Source: Bacteroidetes bacterium UBA7674
GTDB taxonomy: Bacteria; Bacteroidota; Bacteroidia; Chitinophagales; Chitinophagaceae
Direction of reading: 5' to 3'
Assembly (NCBI GenBank): GCA_002483105.1
Contig: DLHG01000009.1
Location: 13,576-77,575 of the forward strand
Length of the DNA: 64,000 nucleotides
In this document: positions 9,062 through 17,179 of the stretch, in pieces
Layout of the letters: the number at the start of each line of letters is the position of its first letter
How positions within the stretch are numbered: position 1 is the first letter of the stretch
Position numbers and translations under genes: made by a program
Notes under the pieces: model-generated
What the model was told of the DNA's origin: nothing
The model's database searches: none
The model's input: only the letters and a program-made list of their open reading frames with translations

Positions 9062-10104
9062 GCTGTTATATGCCAGATGCTCAGGTAATGTCCGTAGCTA
9101 TTGATCAATAAGATGTTCTTTAGTGCTTTGGGTTGCTTGCCGTTCAGCAGCATGTGTGCAGGAACAGCACCGTGCTTTACTATCTCCATTGTCATTCCTA
9201 GTCCGAACGCAGATGCCGTGGCATACTCACCTGACAAGTGTTTGAACCCGGCAATACTTGAAGCAGAGAAGCGTTCATTTATATTGTCGTAAAATTCTTT
9301 ACCGCTGCTATTTCCATTCCATCCTGACATAACAAGGTCAATATCAGTATTAGATAGCCCCTGTTGTTGCATGAACTTGTCCAGCTGTGCTGCAGCTGCT
9401 GCTGTGTCTTCGGGGGTGGAGATACCGATGCCTTTGATGTGCAAGCTGCCTTCTGATGGGTTTTTGTCTACCACAAAAAAAGTTGCGCCCTCACCTGCGA
9501 GACTACCGGGCTCATTGGTGTTGAGTATTTGTTCTGTACTATTTGCTTTGCGGTATACGCCAGTAGCCTTCATTACTTGCAGACTGCTGTCTGTCAGTTC
9601 ATCAATGCCGCCAACAAGAATGTTGTGAGTAGGATGGTCGTTCAGATATAGTTGGGCATTTATCATAGCGTGCTCAAAAGAATGGCCGCGATGAACGTAA
9701 GTTAGGTTGTGCCCGTAGCAACCAGCCAATAAAGCTATTTGCCCGCCGACAGTATTGTGCGTAGATTGTATAAAAGAAGTAGGCGTAAGCATTTGCTCTT
9801 CCTGAGTCACCATCTTTGCCAGGAAATGTTCCGTGTCTTGCAGGCAACCCATAGCTGTGCCTAAAGACATAGCATCCGGTTTTTCGACGCCCGCCTGTTG
9901 CATGGCCATCCTGGAAGCGCCTATGCCCATGCGTACAGCTTTGCTCATACGGCGAAGCTGCATGGGTTGTATATATGCCGTATAGTTGGGTTCTTTGCTG
10001 AGTAGCTTATCGGTGTCGTATGTTGGAGGCTCATGTAAAAAAGTTCCTTCACTATTGTCTCCTGCTGCACTGATGATGCCCGTTCCTTTTATATAAATAT
10101 CCAT
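9058..10104 (-). CDS. Ketosynthase-like protein lacking the catalytic Cys (chain-length-factor type)
   Basis: 348 residues from the ATG at 10104, chosen because the frame extends 11 codons upstream into the preceding gene while MDIYIKGTGI matches a family start. The N-terminal ketosynthase-like signature is visible: FIQSTHNTVGGQIAL at about 111-125. Where an active ketosynthase has TACSS, this protein reads RGHSFEHA, so the nucleophile Cys is replaced by His141. The His-containing HGTGT motif of the partner is also missing. Inactive ketosynthase-like subunits pair with an active one in type II polyketide and aryl polyene systems and help set chain length. The active partner is immediately upstream, two bases away. 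Confidence 0.85.
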   Translation of the reverse strand: MDIYIKGTGIISAAGDNSEGTFLHEPPTYDTDKLLSKEPNYTAYIQPMQLRRMSKAVRMGIGASRMAMQQAGVEKPDAMSLGTAMGCLQDTEHFLAKMVTQEEQMLTPTSFIQSTHNTVGGQIALLAGCYGHNLTYVHRGHSFEHAMINAQLYLNDHPTHNILVGGIDELTDSSLQVMKATGVYRKANSTEQILNTNEPGSLAGEGATFFVVDKNPSEGSLHIKGIGISTPEDTAAAAAQLDKFMQQQGLSNTDIDLVMSGWNGNSSGKEFYDNINERFSASSIAGFKHLSGEYATASAFGLGMTMEIVKHGAVPAHMLLNGKQPKALKNILLINSYGHYLSIWHITA

Positions 10105-10106
10105 TC

Positions 10107-11303
10107 TTAACTTTTTGAAAAAACAAGAGATGAACAATTGCCACCGAATCCGAATGAATTGGACAGGACATGGTCTATTGCAATACCTGTTTGTAATTCG
10201 GTGACAGGTTTCCAGTTCACATCTTCCATTTGTGTTTCCCAGCGCATATTGGGGAATACAACACCATCACGGATAGCTATAGCGCTGAATACGGCTTCTA
10301 CACCTCCTGATGCACCAAGTGTGTGCCCGGTAAATGATTTGGTAGAAGAAGCCATTGGTACATTGCCGCTGAATACACCTTCGATGGCTTTTCCTTCAGA
10401 ACTATCATTGTTGGCTGTGCCTGTACCGTGCAGATTGATATAGCTGATGTCGGAGGGTTGTATGCCTGCCTTGCTGATAGCTTGTGTCATGGCCAGTTTG
10501 TTGCCGATGCCGTCGGGGGAAGAAGCTGTCTGGTGATAAGCATCATTGGCATTAGCATAGCCGCTTACGGTGCATATAGCTGTAGCGTTGCATTGCGCCA
10601 TTGCTTTATCATTCATCAATACAACGTATCCTGCGCCTTCTCCGAGGTTGAGACCTCGCCTATTGTTGTCGAAAGGTTGACAAGACTGGCGGTCGAGTAT
10701 CATTAAGGTATTGAAACCATTGAGGGTGAATTTCGATAAACTATCCGCGCCACCTGCTATCGCAATATCCAGCATGCCCGCTTCTATCATCTGTGCTGCC
10801 ATCATGATACTGTTGGCTGATGAAGAACATGCAGTGCTGATAGTGGTAACAAAATCCTCTATTTTAAAATGCTTTGCTACCAGTTCTGTGATAGCGCCAC
10901 ATTCGTGATTGATGACTGAAGATATGTTTGATACGGTGCCTGTTTCTTTGAACTCCCGGTAAACTCCTTCTGTGAGGTCCATGCCACCCACTGTATTAGC
11001 AGAGAAGAAGCCCGTGCGTAAACCGGTTGCTATTTCTGCGTAGGGGAGCCATGCTTCCTTTACTGCAACTGCACTTAAAAGGGCAGTGCGGGGCCATTCT
11101 TCATTTACACCCGCCATATCGGCGAGTGCTTTATTGGAAAGTTTTATCTCAGCTACCGGTATTTCTGACTCCCAGTGAGTTTTGAGGTGGGTGGGTTTAC
11201 CGATATTATTTTTACCGCTCAACAGGGCATCCTTACATTGCTGTGTATTGTTGCCGATGGCGGTGATAATACCTGTATTTACTATGTATGGTTTTAGGGC
11301 CAT
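10107..11303 (-). CDS. Beta-ketoacyl-ACP synthase, FabF-type
   Basis: 398 residues with the full catalytic set of a KAS II enzyme: nucleophile Cys159 in TISTACSSSAN, His292 in NLHGTGTAN and His327 in KSFTGHTLGASGG, plus GEGAGYVVL. It catalyses decarboxylative condensation of malonyl-ACP with an acyl chain. Its position beside an inactive ketosynthase partner, a half-length ketosynthase-like protein, a halogenase-like flavoprotein and a methyltransferase points to secondary metabolism (flexirubin or other aryl polyene) rather than housekeeping FabF. No acyl carrier protein gene is in this operon. The family call is firm; the pathway is inferred from neighbours. Confidence 0.92.
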   Translation of the reverse strand: MALKPYIVNTGIITAIGNNTQQCKDALLSGKNNIGKPTHLKTHWESEIPVAEIKLSNKALADMAGVNEEWPRTALLSAVAVKEAWLPYAEIATGLRTGFFSANTVGGMDLTEGVYREFKETGTVSNISSVINHECGAITELVAKHFKIEDFVTTISTACSSSANSIMMAAQMIEAGMLDIAIAGGADSLSKFTLNGFNTLMILDRQSCQPFDNNRRGLNLGEGAGYVVLMNDKAMAQCNATAICTVSGYANANDAYHQTASSPDGIGNKLAMTQAISKAGIQPSDISYINLHGTGTANNDSSEGKAIEGVFSGNVPMASSTKSFTGHTLGASGGVEAVFSAIAIRDGVVFPNMRWETQMEDVNWKPVTELQTGIAIDHVLSNSFGFGGNCSSLVFSKS

Positions 11304-11364
11304 GTTTCTATTGTTGGTATGCGAATATACAATGAGATAACCGAGCGAAAACAGGAGAAGACAA

Positions 11365-11964
11365 CTATTTGTTGTAGCACTGCTGTATAGATTCCGGACT
11401 AAGCATTAATCCTGTCCTGTTTTTAGTAGCCCAGTAAAGTGAAATGTCCTGTTCGTTATTAGCTGCATTCACATAGCCGAACAGGCAGGCTTCCATGCCG
11501 CGGTTCTCTAAAATATCGTTTACCCAAAAGTATAATTCGTTGCTGTCAAATGTATTGTTAATAAGGCTGGCCTGTTCTCCTTTGAATCCGTGGCGGATAC
11601 ATATCTCTCCCAGCATGATATTGGGGAGCGTATAAACAAACAGCGCAGGGCTGGGTATAGAGGCGATACTCTCTTCGTATTTTTTGTCTACTTCTATGCA
11701 GCCATCGGTGGTGGCGAGCACAAGGGCGATTTTTGTCTTGTCCATTTCACCGTAGGTGAATGCACCGTTATCTGACAGCAATATCTCTGTGGCCAACCAT
11801 GCCCATTTGCAGAGGATATCCATCTTAAAGAACTTAACATAGTTACAGCCCTGATCCCTGTAGAGGTCTTCGGGAGCGGTAAATATCTTATCAGTAACGG
11901 CAACGCCATTTTTGGTGACGTTGCCGTTCTTAATGCGGATATGATCTAAAATATAAGCGGGCAA
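11365..11964 (-). CDS. Half-length ketosynthase-like protein, no catalytic residues
   Basis: 199 residues. Alignment by eye with the chain-length-factor-like protein of the same operon covers its N-terminal half: KIALVLATTDGCIEVDKKYE followed by SPALFVYTLPNIMLGEI corresponds to the partner's segment at about 78-125, and the region after it parallels the strand and helix around the active site. No Cys sits at the nucleophile position (the segment reads NNTFDSNELYFW), and the C-terminal half with the two His motifs is absent. It is probably a thiolase-fold accessory subunit. It ends 61 bases before the ketosynthase gene. The alternative, a remnant of a decayed ketosynthase, is less likely because the frame is intact and ends cleanly. 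Confidence 0.7.
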   Translation of the reverse strand: MPAYILDHIRIKNGNVTKNGVAVTDKIFTAPEDLYRDQGCNYVKFFKMDILCKWAWLATEILLSDNGAFTYGEMDKTKIALVLATTDGCIEVDKKYEESIASIPSPALFVYTLPNIMLGEICIRHGFKGEQASLINNTFDSNELYFWVNDILENRGMEACLFGYVNAANNEQDISLYWATKNRTGLMLSPESIQQCYNK

Positions 11965-11982
11965 TATTGTTCTTATTAAAAG

Positions 11983-13236
11983 CTATTCAGCAGGAGCTGC
12001 ATTTATTGTTTCCAGGTAGCGGCTGAGGGTACGCACATTCTTCTCGTGGTTCTTTACGAAAGGATTGCTCATGTCCCAGACATATCCTGCGAGTACAGAA
12101 CATATCTGCCCCATTATCTCAGGCGTGCGTTTCTCGGAGAAGAATATTTTGAACAGGGAGCCATCGTACCATGCATTCACATAGGTACGGAACACGTTCA
12201 CTCCCTGCTGCATGTATTTCATGTAGTCTTCTTCCCAGTTTACTTCTTCACCTTTCAGCTCTTTTATTACCAGGTTGGCGGCAGTTTGTGCGGAAACAGA
12301 AGCCAGCGTTACACCCGAAGAGAATATCGGGTCGAGGAATTCAGTTACGTTACCTGTCAGCACGAAGCCTTTACCATAGAATTTGTCGGTAGTGGCGCTC
12401 CAGCTCTGCAGTGAGCGTGGCTCTCCCCATACCAGATCGCTTTCATCGAAGCGTTCTTTCAGCATTGGTTCAGCGGCTATCAGTTTACGGAATTGTTCAT
12501 CAGGTGCTCCTGTAAAGTCATCGAAGAATTCAGGGTTGCCGACATACCCTACGGAAGTATTCCCGTTAGAGAAAGGAATTACCCATATCCATGTGGTGGG
12601 GTTGTGAACGATGGCTATGATACGGTTAGGCTCATAGGCCGCGTTGCGCTTAGGGTCAGTCAAGTGGCTGAACAAAGTTTTGCGCGGATATTGCGTAGAG
12701 GGCCTGTCCAGGCCAAAGAGGCGAGGGATCACACGGCCGTAACCGCTGCCATCTACAATGAATTTTGCTTTTATGGTTTGTTCGTTTCCATCAGCGGTTA
12801 TAACTGTCGTAACAGAATGTCCTTTCTCATCTATTTCGATGGCAGTCACTTCAGTTTCATAACTGATGGCAACACCCATTTTTTCACATTCGTCAGCAAG
12901 GGTTTTATCGAAGTCAGCACGGGGAACCTGCCATGTCCATTTCCAGCCGTCAGTATGTTGCTGGTTGAAATTAAAATCGCAGACCTTATCACCCATTACG
13001 AATTTAGCACCATCTTTCTGCTGAAAGCCTTTTGCTTTTACCGCGTCCAATAAGCCCGCTTCATCAAGTGCTTCCATGCAGCGGGGCAATAAGCTCTCCC
13101 CGATAACGAAACGGGGGAACAACATCTTCTCAACGATCTGCACTTTGAGACCTGCTTTGTTGAGGATAGAAGCCGCAATAGAACCGGACGGTCCTGCGCC
13201 TATTACCAATACATCAACTTCATTATTGATACTCAT
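11983..13236 (-). CDS. FAD-dependent oxidoreductase of the flavin-dependent halogenase family
   Basis: 417 residues. The dinucleotide-binding motif GAGPSGS is at 13-19, followed by PRFVIGESLLPR at 42-53, the GES segment seen in this family. The halogenase hallmark W-x-W-x-I-P is present at 216-221 within TTWIWVIPFSNG, and FLDPIFSSGV lies further on. Such enzymes use reduced FAD, chloride or bromide and oxygen to halogenate phenolic or pyrrolic rings. Flexirubin-type pigments of Bacteroidota carry an aryl head that can be chlorinated, and genes of this family occur in those clusters (family knowledge). Actual halogenation here is an inference; related reductases or hydroxylases share most motifs. 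It sits between the methyltransferase and the half-length ketosynthase-like gene. Confidence 0.85.
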   Translation of the reverse strand: MSINNEVDVLVIGAGPSGSIAASILNKAGLKVQIVEKMLFPRFVIGESLLPRCMEALDEAGLLDAVKAKGFQQKDGAKFVMGDKVCDFNFNQQHTDGWKWTWQVPRADFDKTLADECEKMGVAISYETEVTAIEIDEKGHSVTTVITADGNEQTIKAKFIVDGSGYGRVIPRLFGLDRPSTQYPRKTLFSHLTDPKRNAAYEPNRIIAIVHNPTTWIWVIPFSNGNTSVGYVGNPEFFDDFTGAPDEQFRKLIAAEPMLKERFDESDLVWGEPRSLQSWSATTDKFYGKGFVLTGNVTEFLDPIFSSGVTLASVSAQTAANLVIKELKGEEVNWEEDYMKYMQQGVNVFRTYVNAWYDGSLFKIFFSEKRTPEIMGQICSVLAGYVWDMSNPFVKNHEKNVRTLSRYLETINAAPAE

Positions 13237-13279
13237 ACTTTGACTATATTAAAACGAAAAGGTGCGAAATTTTGTGCTC

Positions 13280-14374
13280 TTACTTTTTAACTAACTCCAG
13301 GATGGTGTGGCTTAGGCCAACATTATCCGTTTGATTAACAACTGTGAAGCCTGCTTTGTTTACCAATTCCAGGAATACTTTGCTGTCATACATCTGGCTG
13401 TTGCCGTTGGCCATTGTGGTAAAATAAAGCGAGGTCATTTGCAGGCTTAAAGCAGAAGCTTCAAAGCGCTGGCGGTCCCAGAAAGTTTCATTGATATATA
13501 CTCTGCCACTATCAGGTAATGCGCGATGGCATTTTTCCAGTATGGCTACTATCTCATCATCAGCGAAACAGTCGAGGAACTGGCTCATCCATATAATGTC
13601 GTAACCTTCAGGCAGGTTTGTTTGAGGGTCGAGCATGTTTCGCTCAAAGTATTTCACCCTGTCGCCATAGCCTGCTGCTTCCATATTCTTTTGCGCTACA
13701 TTCAACTGTACCTGTAGGTCAACCAGGCCTAACTCTACCTGGCTGTTATAACCAAGGCAAGCCAAAGTAAACTTACCGGTGTTGGCGCCGATGTCCATGA
13801 TCTTTTTAGGATTGTGGGAGAACACCAACGGTAAAGCTTCAGGGAATGCATTGTCGGAATAATAGTGGTCAAAATTGAACCAGCTTTTATTGGCAGGTTC
13901 AGGAAGGATAGATAAGCCTTGATAGATCGTATCCCATGGACCAAGGTGACGGAGTCCACGAGGCTTGCCATCTTCCAGTGATTGCTCGAGGTCTTGTGCG
14001 CCATCGTAGCATACATCGCGCATGAAATCGGTATTGATGCGGGACATCGGGTCGTTCAGGAAGAAGTGCCCTGTCTTTGCCAGGAAGAATTTGTCTTCTT
14101 TCCTGTACACCAGCCCTATTCCCAAGCCGGCTTCAAGCAATATCCTCACTGAATAGTGAGGCATATTTACTTTTGTTACAACGTCTTCCAGCGAAATACC
14201 ATTTACACGGCTTTCTTCCACCACCTTCAATATGCCCTTATCGCGGAGCAATATGGAGGCCTGGAAGATATAAGGGGCAAACGCTATGAATTGTGCTTGT
14301 GAAATGGCATCTAAAGCAGATTTTTTGTCTGTTTCAAACAATGCCGGCTTCTTTACAACAGGGGTATCCGTCAT
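13280..14374 (-). CDS. Class I SAM-dependent methyltransferase, O-methyltransferase type
   Basis: 364 residues from the ATG at 14374; the frame opens 13 codons earlier, but MTDTPVVKKP is the natural start and the upstream residues are uncharged hydrophobic spacer translation. Residues about 20-140 form the helical winged-helix dimerisation region usual in plant-type and polyketide O-methyltransferases. The SAM-binding motif follows as IMDIGANTGKFT, then LGLVDLQ and YDIIWMSQFLDCF. It is the first gene of the leftward five-gene operon and could methylate the aromatic head of a flexirubin-like product (inference). A GC-rich palindrome lies about 80 bases upstream. Confidence 0.85.
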   Translation of the reverse strand: MTDTPVVKKPALFETDKKSALDAISQAQFIAFAPYIFQASILLRDKGILKVVEESRVNGISLEDVVTKVNMPHYSVRILLEAGLGIGLVYRKEDKFFLAKTGHFFLNDPMSRINTDFMRDVCYDGAQDLEQSLEDGKPRGLRHLGPWDTIYQGLSILPEPANKSWFNFDHYYSDNAFPEALPLVFSHNPKKIMDIGANTGKFTLACLGYNSQVELGLVDLQVQLNVAQKNMEAAGYGDRVKYFERNMLDPQTNLPEGYDIIWMSQFLDCFADDEIVAILEKCHRALPDSGRVYINETFWDRQRFEASALSLQMTSLYFTTMANGNSQMYDSKVFLELVNKAGFTVVNQTDNVGLSHTILELVKK

Positions 14375-14449
14375 ATAATATATTAAAATGAATGGCTGTA
14401 AAAATACTAACAATAAATGTATTAGTTAGGTGAGAATGGTCATATTTCG

Positions 14450-14461
14450 GACCGCGCGGTC
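14450..14461. promoter_or_regulatory. 12-bp perfect GC-rich palindrome in divergent spacer
   Basis: GACCGCGCGGTC is a perfect palindrome in an otherwise A/T-rich spacer between the leftward pigment-type operon (start 14374) and the rightward exported-protein gene (14546). Its place and composition suit a dimeric repressor site, but no regulator gene adjoins it. Confidence 0.35.
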
Positions 14462-14545
14462 GTATGTAAATATTTGTTAAGAATAATGCAAATACTAAGC
14501 GCTTTGGGTACGGATTTATACTTTTACGAACCACAATAACAAAAC

Positions 14546-15022
14546 ATGTACATATTCCGCAAATTCGTTCCCGTTTTCCTGTTTTTACTCACCTTGCCAT
14601 TCCTATCTATGGCACAGGAAGATAAAATATACCTGCACAATGGCCAGACCATAGTAGGTAAGGTGCTGAGCGTAGAGGGAGAGAATGTAAACTTCGTGTA
14701 TCTGAAAATGGAAAATGTGAAATGTGGTACGTATGCTATTGAGAAGATCGTTTACGTAGACGGGAAAACGACCATCATGAGTCCTAAGATCATCGTGACA
14801 TCAAAAGACGACTGGGAGAAAGTAAGAATATTGCTTCCTAATGATGATATCTCGGGTTTGAAATACCAATCGTTTGTGGGTGATATCAGGAAGCCTGTTA
14901 CCCCGGAAATGGTTGCTACCGATAAAGAAGCTGTGAAAAAGCTGAAACAAGAAGCCGCTGCAAAAGGTTTCCCTTTCGTGCAGGTTACTGCTAAGAAGAA
15001 TATAGGGTTTACCTATAACTAG
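14546..15022 (+). CDS. Small exported protein of unknown function
   Basis: 158 residues. Residues 1-23 are a signal peptide with cleavage after SMAQ. The mature part begins with a short beta-rich module (DKIYLHNGQTIVGKV, then VNFVYLKMEN) resembling small SH3-like or LSm-like folds that occur in exported Bacteroidota proteins. No catalytic motif is visible. Its stop codon shares the bases CTAG with the stop of the convergent cytochrome gene. Confidence 0.75.
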   Translation: MYIFRKFVPVFLFLLTLPFLSMAQEDKIYLHNGQTIVGKVLSVEGENVNFVYLKMENVKCGTYAIEKIVYVDGKTTIMSPKIIVTSKDDWEKVRILLPNDDISGLKYQSFVGDIRKPVTPEMVATDKEAVKKLKQEAAAKGFPFVQVTAKKNIGFTYN

Positions 15023-15420
15023 TCTTCTCCACTACCAATATACTCCAGGATGTCTTTTATTTCGCCGTCGCTTAGATGGGGGAAGGCAGGCATTACCATA
15101 TTGCTCCAATCTTTATAGAGCTTTTGCGCGTAAGGGTCGGTCTTGATGACTTCTTGTGAGTTCCTGATGTATGATGCCAACTTAGCTGTATCATTATTCC
15201 ATCGCTGCATAGAACCTGCCAATGCCGGTCCGTTCTTGTCTTGCGCTATTGCATGGCACTGTATGCAATTGTTGATGAACACTTTTTTGCCCACCGAAAC
15301 TTCTTTCTTGCCTTCAGTAGCTGCGCCTGTAGAATCAGAAGCCTCGTTGCTGCTGCCGCAAGAGCTGGCAAATAGTAGTGTCACTGCAAACAATAAATTT
15401 CTGCTCATTTCGTCTATCAT
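15019..15420 (-). CDS. Mono-heme cytochrome c lipoprotein
   Basis: 133 residues. A lipobox ends in FASSC (Cys21), followed by a Ser/Gly/Glu linker and a class I cytochrome c fold with heme-attachment motif C52-I-Q-C-H56. The distal Met ligand is probably the Met in MVMPAFPHLSDGEI, the usual arrangement for small soluble cytochromes tethered to a membrane. It probably carries electrons in the periplasm. Its ATG overlaps the stop of the upstream gene by one base (TAATG), which supports this start and translational coupling. Confidence 0.9.
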   Translation of the reverse strand: MIDEMSRNLLFAVTLLFASSCGSSNEASDSTGAATEGKKEVSVGKKVFINNCIQCHAIAQDKNGPALAGSMQRWNNDTAKLASYIRNSQEVIKTDPYAQKLYKDWSNMVMPAFPHLSDGEIKDILEYIGSGED

Positions 15421-15788
15421 TATTCGAGGTGTATCGATAACAAACCTTCTTTCTTCAATTCAAAACTCACGTTTTTCTTATCAAAATCGGACAGAGGCCC
15501 TTTTAATAAGATCACTTCCTTATTTCCTTCATGTGTTGTTATCTTATACTGGGTGGCGTTTTTAGATATTTTATCATTCACAATTTTCGCAGTTACTTTT
15601 ACTTTGCCGGCAGGGAAAAAGCCGAATTGGGTTTTGGTATTCCTCGTCAGCTTAACAGTATCTCCATTCTCATATCCCTTGTAATATAAGACCATAGCGA
15701 CATCAGTATCCAGCCGCAGCATTTTAACGTCTTGGGCTGTGCTGCTGAAAGAGATGGCTAAAAGTAAAAGATAGAATAGTTGCTTCAT
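15420..15788 (-). CDS. Small exported protein of unknown function
   Basis: 122 residues from the ATG at 15788; the longer frame runs back into lepB and is not needed. Residues 1-19 are a signal peptide (MKQLFYLLLLAISFSSTAQ). The remainder is beta-rich with many Lys and Thr, and no motif was recognised. It starts two bases after the lepB stop and its own stop is fused to the cytochrome start, so lepB, this gene and the cytochrome gene appear to form one leftward operon. Confidence 0.75.
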   Translation of the reverse strand: MKQLFYLLLLAISFSSTAQDVKMLRLDTDVAMVLYYKGYENGDTVKLTRNTKTQFGFFPAGKVKVTAKIVNDKISKNATQYKITTHEGNKEVILLKGPLSDFDKKNVSFELKKEGLLSIHLE

Positions 15789-15790
15789 TC

Positions 15791-16999
15791 TTAGTCTTCG
15801 AGTGAGTGAATACCGTGCAGCAACCTGCTCCAGCGCATGCCGTCCTTGCCATAGCTGAGCCAAACAAACCATGCCTTACCTACTACGTGGTTTTCCGGAA
15901 CAAAGCCCCAGAAGCGGGAATCAAGCGAATTGTGCCTGTTGTCACCCATCATCCAGTAATAGTTCATTTTGAAAGTATAGCTGTTGGCCAAAGTGCCATT
16001 GATGAATATCTGCCCGTTGCGTTCTTCCAGCTTATTGCCTTCATACACACCTATCACCCTGCGGTAGATAGCGATAGTGGAGTCGTTGAGCTGAACAGTC
16101 GCGCCTTTCTTAGGAATGGTCAAAGGTCCGTAGTTGTCCTTGTTCCATTTGTAGTGTAGCGGATCAAAAGGGAAGACACTAGGGTCTGCTTCACCAGCTT
16201 TATCTATCATTGGTTCTATGTAGATGCCCTGTATAGCTTTGAATGCAGCTATCTGGCTTTTCTGCAAGTGCGCTACATATTGTCCTGCCCTGTTCAATGA
16301 GATAATATCGTTGGCATTTGCATCCAGGTTTACATCATTCTCCAGCAAGAACTCTTCAGATAAGCCTGCACCCGGAGGCATCTGTATGATGTAACTGGTC
16401 TTCATGTGCGGATAATCCTGTGCCGGTGCATTACCGATCCATAATTTACCTTCTTTAATAGACACCACATCACCCGGAACGGCAACACAGCGTTTGATGT
16501 AGTTGTCAGTTTTGTCAACGGGGCGTACAATTATTTCATTACCGGAAAGTACCCTATCCCTACCTTCAACCCGGCAGGCGCTATAGTAGTCGCGTTCCGG
16601 CTGGCCTTTTATCACAGTATCACCATGAGGGAAGTTGAATACTACCACATCATTGCGTTCTACATCACCAAAGCCCCACCAGCGGTGGTAGTCCCATTGC
16701 ACAGATTTACTGTATGACTCGCTGCCAGTTATCGGCATAGTGTTGTGTACCAGTGGTACGGCTACCGGCGTCATAGGTACGCGGGGGCCATAAGCCATCT
16801 TGCTGACGAAGAGGTAGTCATTTATCAGCAGGCTGCCTTCCATGGAGCCGGTAGGTATAGTATATGCTTCTACAAAGAAAGTACGGATGATGGTGGCAGC
16901 TATAATGGCAAAAACTGCCGCATCGAGCCACTCGCGCCAAACCGCTTTTTTCTTTTTGGGCTTTTCAGAGTCTTTCTTTTTCCAGAATGCTAATCGCAT
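15791..16999 (-). CDS. lepB: Signal peptidase I
   Basis: 402 residues from the ATG at 16999 (MRLAFWKKKD), preferred over an upstream start whose 15 extra residues look like translated spacer. A basic N-terminus leads into a membrane helix at about 24-42. The catalytic Ser is in PTGSMEGSL (about residue 52) and the general-base Lys in DNYIKRCVAVPGD (about residue 169). The late motif GDNRHNSLDSRFWG is also present. The enzyme removes signal peptides of secreted proteins at the inner membrane. It is longer than E. coli LepB because of an insertion between the Lys motif and the C-terminal box, as is usual in Bacteroidota. Confidence 0.95.
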   Translation of the reverse strand: MRLAFWKKKDSEKPKKKKAVWREWLDAAVFAIIAATIIRTFFVEAYTIPTGSMEGSLLINDYLFVSKMAYGPRVPMTPVAVPLVHNTMPITGSESYSKSVQWDYHRWWGFGDVERNDVVVFNFPHGDTVIKGQPERDYYSACRVEGRDRVLSGNEIIVRPVDKTDNYIKRCVAVPGDVVSIKEGKLWIGNAPAQDYPHMKTSYIIQMPPGAGLSEEFLLENDVNLDANANDIISLNRAGQYVAHLQKSQIAAFKAIQGIYIEPMIDKAGEADPSVFPFDPLHYKWNKDNYGPLTIPKKGATVQLNDSTIAIYRRVIGVYEGNKLEERNGQIFINGTLANSYTFKMNYYWMMGDNRHNSLDSRFWGFVPENHVVGKAWFVWLSYGKDGMRWSRLLHGIHSLED

Positions 17000-17179
17000 G
17001 GTTGATTGATAAGTTGGTCGTAAAAGTAACAACTTCCAGCTCAATTTATTGTATTAGCTGCGCCGTATTAGTATTTTTTAACAAGAACGTCATTTGAATA
17101 AAACTGATATTCGTCACTTACCGACAAAACCGCGGTACTCCCCGCTATTTTAATTATTTTGCTGGTCTAAATTTTTTCC

